DNA of 64,000 nt from Simmondsia chinensis (Eukaryota > Streptophyta > Magnoliopsida > Caryophyllales > Simmondsiaceae): positions 24,995,739 to 25,059,738 of the forward strand of contig JAGTTD010000010.1 in the NCBI GenBank assembly GCA_018398585.1. The letters are read 5' to 3'. The notes below the pieces were generated by a model. The model saw nothing but the letters and a program-made list of their open reading frames with translations, made no database searches and was not told the origin of the DNA. Made by a program: the position numbers and the translations under genes. The first letter of the stretch is position 1. Each line of letters starts with the position of its first letter. Shown here one piece after another: positions 63,107-64,000 of the stretch.

Positions 63107-64000
63107 CTATGTGTGGTATTTCTTAAGATTCTTCATATTCCAGGATCGCAGTACTTCAGTACCATTGAGACGCTGCAGCTTATAGCTCCCATTTTCAAGC
63201 TTCGTACTTATACGGTAGGGGCCTTCCTAATTGGCGGCCATTTTTCCTGATCCGATGCCATGAGTAATGCTTGCTTGATTCAGCACCAGGTCCCCTACCT
63301 CCACACTTCTAGGCCTTACATGCGTATCATAGTATTGAGATATCCGCTGCTTCAGAGCCGTTATGCGAAGGAGGGCATTTTCCCTAGTTTCGTCGATTAG
63401 ATCAAGGGAATGTCTTCGCATTTCTTCATTTTCCAGCTGACGGTACCCTTGGGTCCGATGGCTGGGCTCTCCTATTTCCACTGGGATTACGGCCTCGGCT
63501 CCATAGACCGACATGAAAGGAGTTTCCCCCGTGGCTACTCGATAAATGGTACGGTGGGCCCAAAGAACACTAGGTAACTCTTCCAACCACTTTCCTTTTG
63601 CATCGTCCAACCTTCGTCGTAATCTCACAAGTATCTGCTTGTTCTCGGCTTCTACTTGACCATTGCTTTGTGGGTAAGCCACTGATGCGAAGTGGAAGGA
63701 GATCTTCAGGTGTTGGCAATAGTTACAGAATCATGGTGAGCTAAGTTGCGTTCCGTTATCAGTTATGATGGCTCGTGGGATTCCGAAGTGAGTTATGATG
63801 TTTTTCCATAAATAGTAGCAGGTGGCGTGGTCAGTGATACTAGCTACTGCTTCTGCTTCTACCCATTTGCTGAATTAATCTACAGCCACTATCAGAAATT
63901 TTCTTTGTCCACTAACCAACGGGAATGGGCCCAAGATATCCATCCCCCATTGGTCAAAAGGTATGGGGCCAACGATGGGGTGTAGTGGTACCACCGGGGA
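63107..64000 (-). pseudogene. Ty3/gypsy pol relic: integrase core and GPY/F tail
   Basis: A single minus-strand frame runs from the window edge (64000) to a natural TAG at 63107. It shows the retroviral-type integrase core. The first Asp is in WGMDILGPF (codon 63940-63938), the second in ITDNGTQ (63760-63758) and the Glu in NGQVE (63652-63650), giving D-x59-D-x35-E. HFGIPRAIITDNGTQ and YPQSNGQVEAENK are diagnostic for plant gypsy integrase, which joins element cDNA to chromosomal DNA. The tail has VEVGDLVL, GKMAAN, EGPYRI (GPY/F motif) and MKNLKKYH, with no chromodomain, which argues against a chromovirus and fits Tat or Athila. Stops interrupt it at 63875-63877 (VD*FSKW), 63731-63733 and 63227-63229 (AAN*EGPY, where the family has Trp), so it is inactive. 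Protease, reverse transcriptase and gag would lie beyond the window. Confidence 0.92.

Noticed and set aside
62937..63185. 82-codon plus-strand ORF between the relics
   Set aside because: It overlaps the end of the minus-strand pol and AT-rich low-complexity sequence, and its hydrophobic composition is explained by T-rich codons.

Overview
The window looks like nuclear DNA from a plant. The evidence is a plant-type Ty3/gypsy integrase and a decayed, intron-bearing ORF that resembles the plant 'putative gypsy-type transposon' family. I see no intact cellular gene, no rRNA or tRNA gene and no telomere-type repeat. I cannot name the species.

Layout. Bases 1-1459 are AT-rich and unassigned; they hold TATA-like boxes on both strands, a purine tract and small repeats next to the array edge. 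From about 1460 to 60062 the window is one head-to-tail satellite array of a roughly 80-bp monomer. It holds roughly 750 copies and is broken only by a 100-N assembly gap at 22800-22899. The + strand of the monomer is A-rich (about 45% A, 14% T in a reference copy). It carries a 7-bp stem/5-nt loop hairpin and the overlapping palindromes AACGTT and GTTAAC. A 63-bp variant that has lost the left hairpin arm and loop recurs at regular distances. It marks higher-order repeats (HORs): 303-304 bp (4 monomers) and 841-846 bp (11 monomers) in the left part, 462 bp running into the gap, 2129 bp at 34-43 kb, and about 3.4-3.5 kb in the last 17 kb. Several recent unequal-crossover products (463, 926 and 1043 bp) can be read directly.

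The right 4 kb is retrotransposon-derived. On the + strand, 60066-62774 is a degenerate ORF. It has an N-terminal domain resembling PF04195, a basic NLS-like cluster, a low-complexity linker and a C-terminal coiled coil, split by two frame-consistent introns and broken by stops and frameshifts. Convergent to it on the - strand, 63107-64000 is the C-terminal end of a Ty3/gypsy pol: the integrase DDE core and GPY/F tail, with three in-frame stops.

How the parts may belong together (inference): pol followed by an antisense extra ORF followed by tandem repeats is the 3' organisation known from Tat/Ogre-lineage plant LTR retrotransposons, whose hypervariable 3' region can seed satellites. On that reading, the 58.6-kb array grew out of the 3' region of a dead minus-strand element, and the 3' LTR, if it survives, lies in or beyond the left flank. 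The alternative is an unrelated satellite bordered by chance by a truncated element.
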